NCBI GenBank assembly: GCA_024644125.1
Contig: JAHELQ010000202.1
Span: forward strand, 1 to 8,657
Direction of reading: 5' to 3'
From: Candidatus Aminicenantota bacterium
GTDB taxonomy: Bacteria > Acidobacteriota > Aminicenantia > UBA2199
DNA length: 8,657 nt
The notes under the pieces are model-generated. The model was given only the letters and a program-made list of their open reading frames with translations, had not been told where the DNA came from and ran no database searches. The stretch's first letter is position 1, and each line of letters begins with the position of its first letter. The position numbers and the translations under genes are program-made. Below, in pieces: positions 7,212 to 8,657 of the stretch.

Positions 7212-8073
7212 CTTTTCTCTCCTTTTCTATCTTATACTTTTCAAAGAATATCTTAACGTTTTCGATTTCTTGAGGCGGCGTCGATGCACCGGCAGTAATG
7301 CCAACATTGTCGAATGACTCAATTTTGCCGGAGAACTCTGGATCGTTCAGTTCTGAGCTGTTTTCTATGTGAAACGTGTTGGGATTCTCCTTAATGGCAA
7401 TATCGTATAGTTTTTTAGTGTTTGAAGAATCTTTCCCACCGATCACCACCATGAAATCTACCCCTGGAGCCAGCTTTTTCACCGCCTCCTGCCGCACTTT
7501 CGTGGCGGAGCAGATGGTGTTGAAGATTTCGATCTTCTCGGCTTTTTTCTCCAGGATGGGAATAACCTGTTTGAAGAAGGCTGTATTCAGAGTGGTTTGA
7601 GCCACTACGCTGATATGTTTGTAAGAAGCCAATGATAAAGCTTCCGAGATGGAGTTGATTATTATTGCATGTGTCGCATAACTTTTGGCCGCAATTATTT
7701 CCGGATGTTTTTCGTCTCCGATGATGATCACCTGGGTATCTCTACGGTTCAGTTTCCTGATGATATTATGGATCTTTTTGACCAATGGGCAGGTGGCATC
7801 GATGTAACTGTAATTTCCCTCCTTGATTCGGTTTTCTATATATAATGGGATTCCGTGGGTTCTGATCACGAGTTTTTTATTAAGATCGATTTCTTCCAGA
7901 CTGTGGATACAATGTATTCCTTTATCGCTTAATTCCTTGAGAACGTTTTTATTGTGAATGAGTTCGCCGAGTATTTGAATACCCTGGCCGCTATCATACA
8001 ACTGATTTATTATTCTCAAGGCTCTTTTAACTCCAAAACAAAATCCAGCTTCTTCTGCTATGTATATATCCAT
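7204..8073 (-). CDS. ispH: 4-hydroxy-3-methylbut-2-enyl diphosphate reductase (IspH/LytB)
   Basis: IspH reduces HMBPP to IPP and DMAPP, the last step of the MEP isoprenoid pathway, using a [4Fe-4S] cluster in the cytoplasm. The three cluster cysteines are Cys12 (AGFCFGVKRA), Cys95 (DATCPLV) and Cys188 (NTICSAT). The substrate-binding residues are also present: His40 (LIHN), His74 (RTHG), His123 and Glu125 (EKHPE), Thr161 (AQTTL), the SSNT run (216-219) and Ser264 (GASTP). Length (289 residues) is normal and the protein starts at the usual place, just before the first Cys motif. I see no clear Shine-Dalgarno before the ATG, and the predicted leader is short (about 16 nt). It is first in the leftward block and overlaps rpsA by 8 nt. 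Confidence 0.97.
   Translation of the reverse strand: MDIYIAEEAGFCFGVKRALRIINQLYDSGQGIQILGELIHNKNVLKELSDKGIHCIHSLEEIDLNKKLVIRTHGIPLYIENRIKEGNYSYIDATCPLVKKIHNIIRKLNRRDTQVIIIGDEKHPEIIAAKSYATHAIIINSISEALSLASYKHISVVAQTTLNTAFFKQVIPILEKKAEKIEIFNTICSATKVRQEAVKKLAPGVDFMVVIGGKDSSNTKKLYDIAIKENPNTFHIENSSELNDPEFSGKIESFDNVGITAGASTPPQEIENVKIFFEKYKIEKERKDG
7219..7223 (-). promoter_or_regulatory. rpsA ribosome binding site inside ispH
   Basis: AGGAG on the minus strand lies 7 nt before the rpsA ATG and within the last codons of ispH. It supports the overlapping start and gives S1 an independent initiation site even though the two frames overlap. Confidence 0.7.
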
Positions 8074-8096
8074 CTAATAAAATAGATTTAACGTAT

Positions 8097-8125
8097 ATCC
8101 TATAACAGATTCCCGGATTTGTCAA
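8097..8125 (-). promoter_or_regulatory. Predicted sigma70-type promoter for the ispH-led operon
   Basis: On the minus strand a perfect TTGACA (8120-8125) is followed after 17 nt by TAGGAT (8097-8102), which matches the -10 consensus at four of six bases. Transcription would begin near 8090, about 16 nt before the ispH ATG. The prediction rests only on motif match and position. Confidence 0.55.
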
Positions 8126-8145
8126 CAATTTACAATTTTTCGGCC

Positions 8146-8161
8146 CCCCCGTCGCCGGGGG
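8146..8161. other. GC-rich hairpin between the divergent promoters
   Basis: CCCCC, six loop bases (GTCGCC) and GGGGG form a 5-bp GC stem; the left arm is part of a run of seven Cs at 8144-8150. Neither strand follows it with a convincing T run, and no gene reads into it, so it is unlikely to be a terminator. It lies upstream of both predicted promoters and could be a protein-binding site or have no function. Confidence 0.35.
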
Positions 8162-8214
8162 TTGTTTGGAATTTTCGGAGAGGTTTTCCGGCATTTTTGG
8201 GTTTTTTTCGATAT

Positions 8215-8243
8215 TTGACGGAAATTGCAAAAAGGGGTATCCT
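8215..8243 (+). promoter_or_regulatory. Predicted sigma70-type promoter for rsmD
   Basis: TTGACG (8215-8220), a 17-nt spacer and TATCCT (8238-8243) give a reasonable match facing rsmD. Transcription would start at about 8250, the A of the rsmD ATG, implying a leaderless message. The AAGGGG at 8232-8237 could instead be a Shine-Dalgarno, but it sits 12 nt from the ATG and would require a start site further upstream. The two readings conflict. Confidence 0.4.
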
Positions 8244-8249
8244 TATACT

Positions 8250-8657
8250 ATGTTGAGAATTTATGGTGGTTTGTATAAAGGTCGAAGATTGCGCTCTGTC
8301 ATTAATCCCGATGTCCGCCCCACGACATCGAAGGTAAAATTGTCTTTTTTTGATATCCTGCAGAATGGCATCCGCGAAAAGATTTTCCTGGATGGCTTCG
8401 GCGGCACAGGGAATATCGGTCTCGAAGCCATTTCGCGCGGGGCCGATTATGTGGTTATGATTGAGCAGCTTCCTGAATGTGTCAAAGCGTTGAAATACAA
8501 TATCGAGAAGATCGGAATCCCTGGCGATTACTATCGTATCATTCAGGGCGATTATAATCGCAGCGTTATCCAGTTGGGGAAGGATAATTTTAAATTCGAC
8601 ATCATCTTCCTGGATCCACCTTACGATCTTCTCAACTATGCCAATCCCCTGAAAGTG
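8250..8657 (+). CDS. rsmD: 16S rRNA guanine(966)-N2 methyltransferase RsmD (3' end outside window)
   Basis: RsmD uses S-adenosylmethionine to methylate G966 of 16S rRNA during small-subunit assembly. The 136 codons present open with MLRIYGGLYKGRRL, the family's usual N-terminus, which supports the ATG at 8250. VRPTTSKVKLSFFDIL (22-37) is followed by SAM motif I LDGFGGTGNIGLEA (47-60), acidic Glu72, and the catalytic LDPPY (121-125) typical of N2/N6 amino methyltransferases. Motif I normally reads D-x-F-A-G-[ST]-G; here Gly replaces the Ala. Given a family length of about 180-190 residues, roughly 50 are missing beyond the right edge. It is transcribed away from the ispH block across a 176-nt divergent intergenic region (8074-8249). 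Confidence 0.93.
   Translation, partial: MLRIYGGLYKGRRLRSVINPDVRPTTSKVKLSFFDILQNGIREKIFLDGFGGTGNIGLEAISRGADYVVMIEQLPECVKALKYNIEKIGIPGDYYRIIQGDYNRSVIQLGKDNFKFDIIFLDPPYDLLNYANPLKV

Noticed and set aside
8146..8161. Hairpin considered as an intrinsic terminator
   Set aside because: The stem is only 5 bp, no real T run follows on either strand, and the flanking genes diverge, so no transcript needs ending there.
8027..8230. Minus-strand open frame of 67 codons upstream of ispH
   Set aside because: It overlaps the ispH start in another frame, covers the predicted promoters and GC hairpin, and has no supporting ribosome site or recognisable sequence.

Overview
The window carries one long leftward gene block and the start of a divergent rightward gene, from a bacterium of moderate GC. 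Read along the minus strand, the block runs ispH, rpsA (30S ribosomal protein S1), a HIT-family nucleotide phosphorylase/hydrolase, two tandem paralogous alkaline-phosphatase/sulfatase-superfamily proteins, and aspS (cut off by the window's left edge just before its end). On the plus strand rsmD begins at 8250 and is cut off by the right edge. There are no tRNA or rRNA genes, insertion sequences, CRISPR arrays or long intergenic stretches.

The first four genes of the block are packed so tightly that they must be co-transcribed: ispH and rpsA overlap by 8 nt, and rpsA/HIT and HIT/phosphatase-like B each overlap by 4 nt (ATGA). B and A are separated by 38 nt, and A and aspS by 68 AT-rich nt without a GC-rich terminator, so a six-gene transcription unit is likely. 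A good sigma70-type promoter (TTGACA-N17-TAGGAT) lies upstream of ispH. A second candidate (TTGACG-N17-TATCCT) faces the other way toward rsmD, with a short GC hairpin between the two.

Most of the genes are core functions: the last step of the MEP isoprenoid pathway, translation (S1, AspRS), rRNA methylation and dinucleoside polyphosphate turnover. The accessory content is the tandem A/B pair. Both have the alkaline-phosphatase-superfamily metal-binding motifs, but a threonine sits where a classical sulfatase has its formylglycine Cys/Ser. Both also have an unusual beta-rich insert of about 125 residues in the middle of the catalytic domain, and both end in a matching L-G-Y tail. One has an N-terminal membrane anchor and the other a lipoprotein-like signal peptide, so both should act outside the cytoplasm. 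Their substrate is unknown, and this pair is the most promising undescribed element here.

The organism cannot be named securely. The lipoprotein-like sulfatase relative, the L-G-Y tails of a type I associate with Acidobacteriota- and Aminicenantes-like genomes, and the six-domain S1 suggest an uncultured diderm lineage of that kind, but this is a weak inference.
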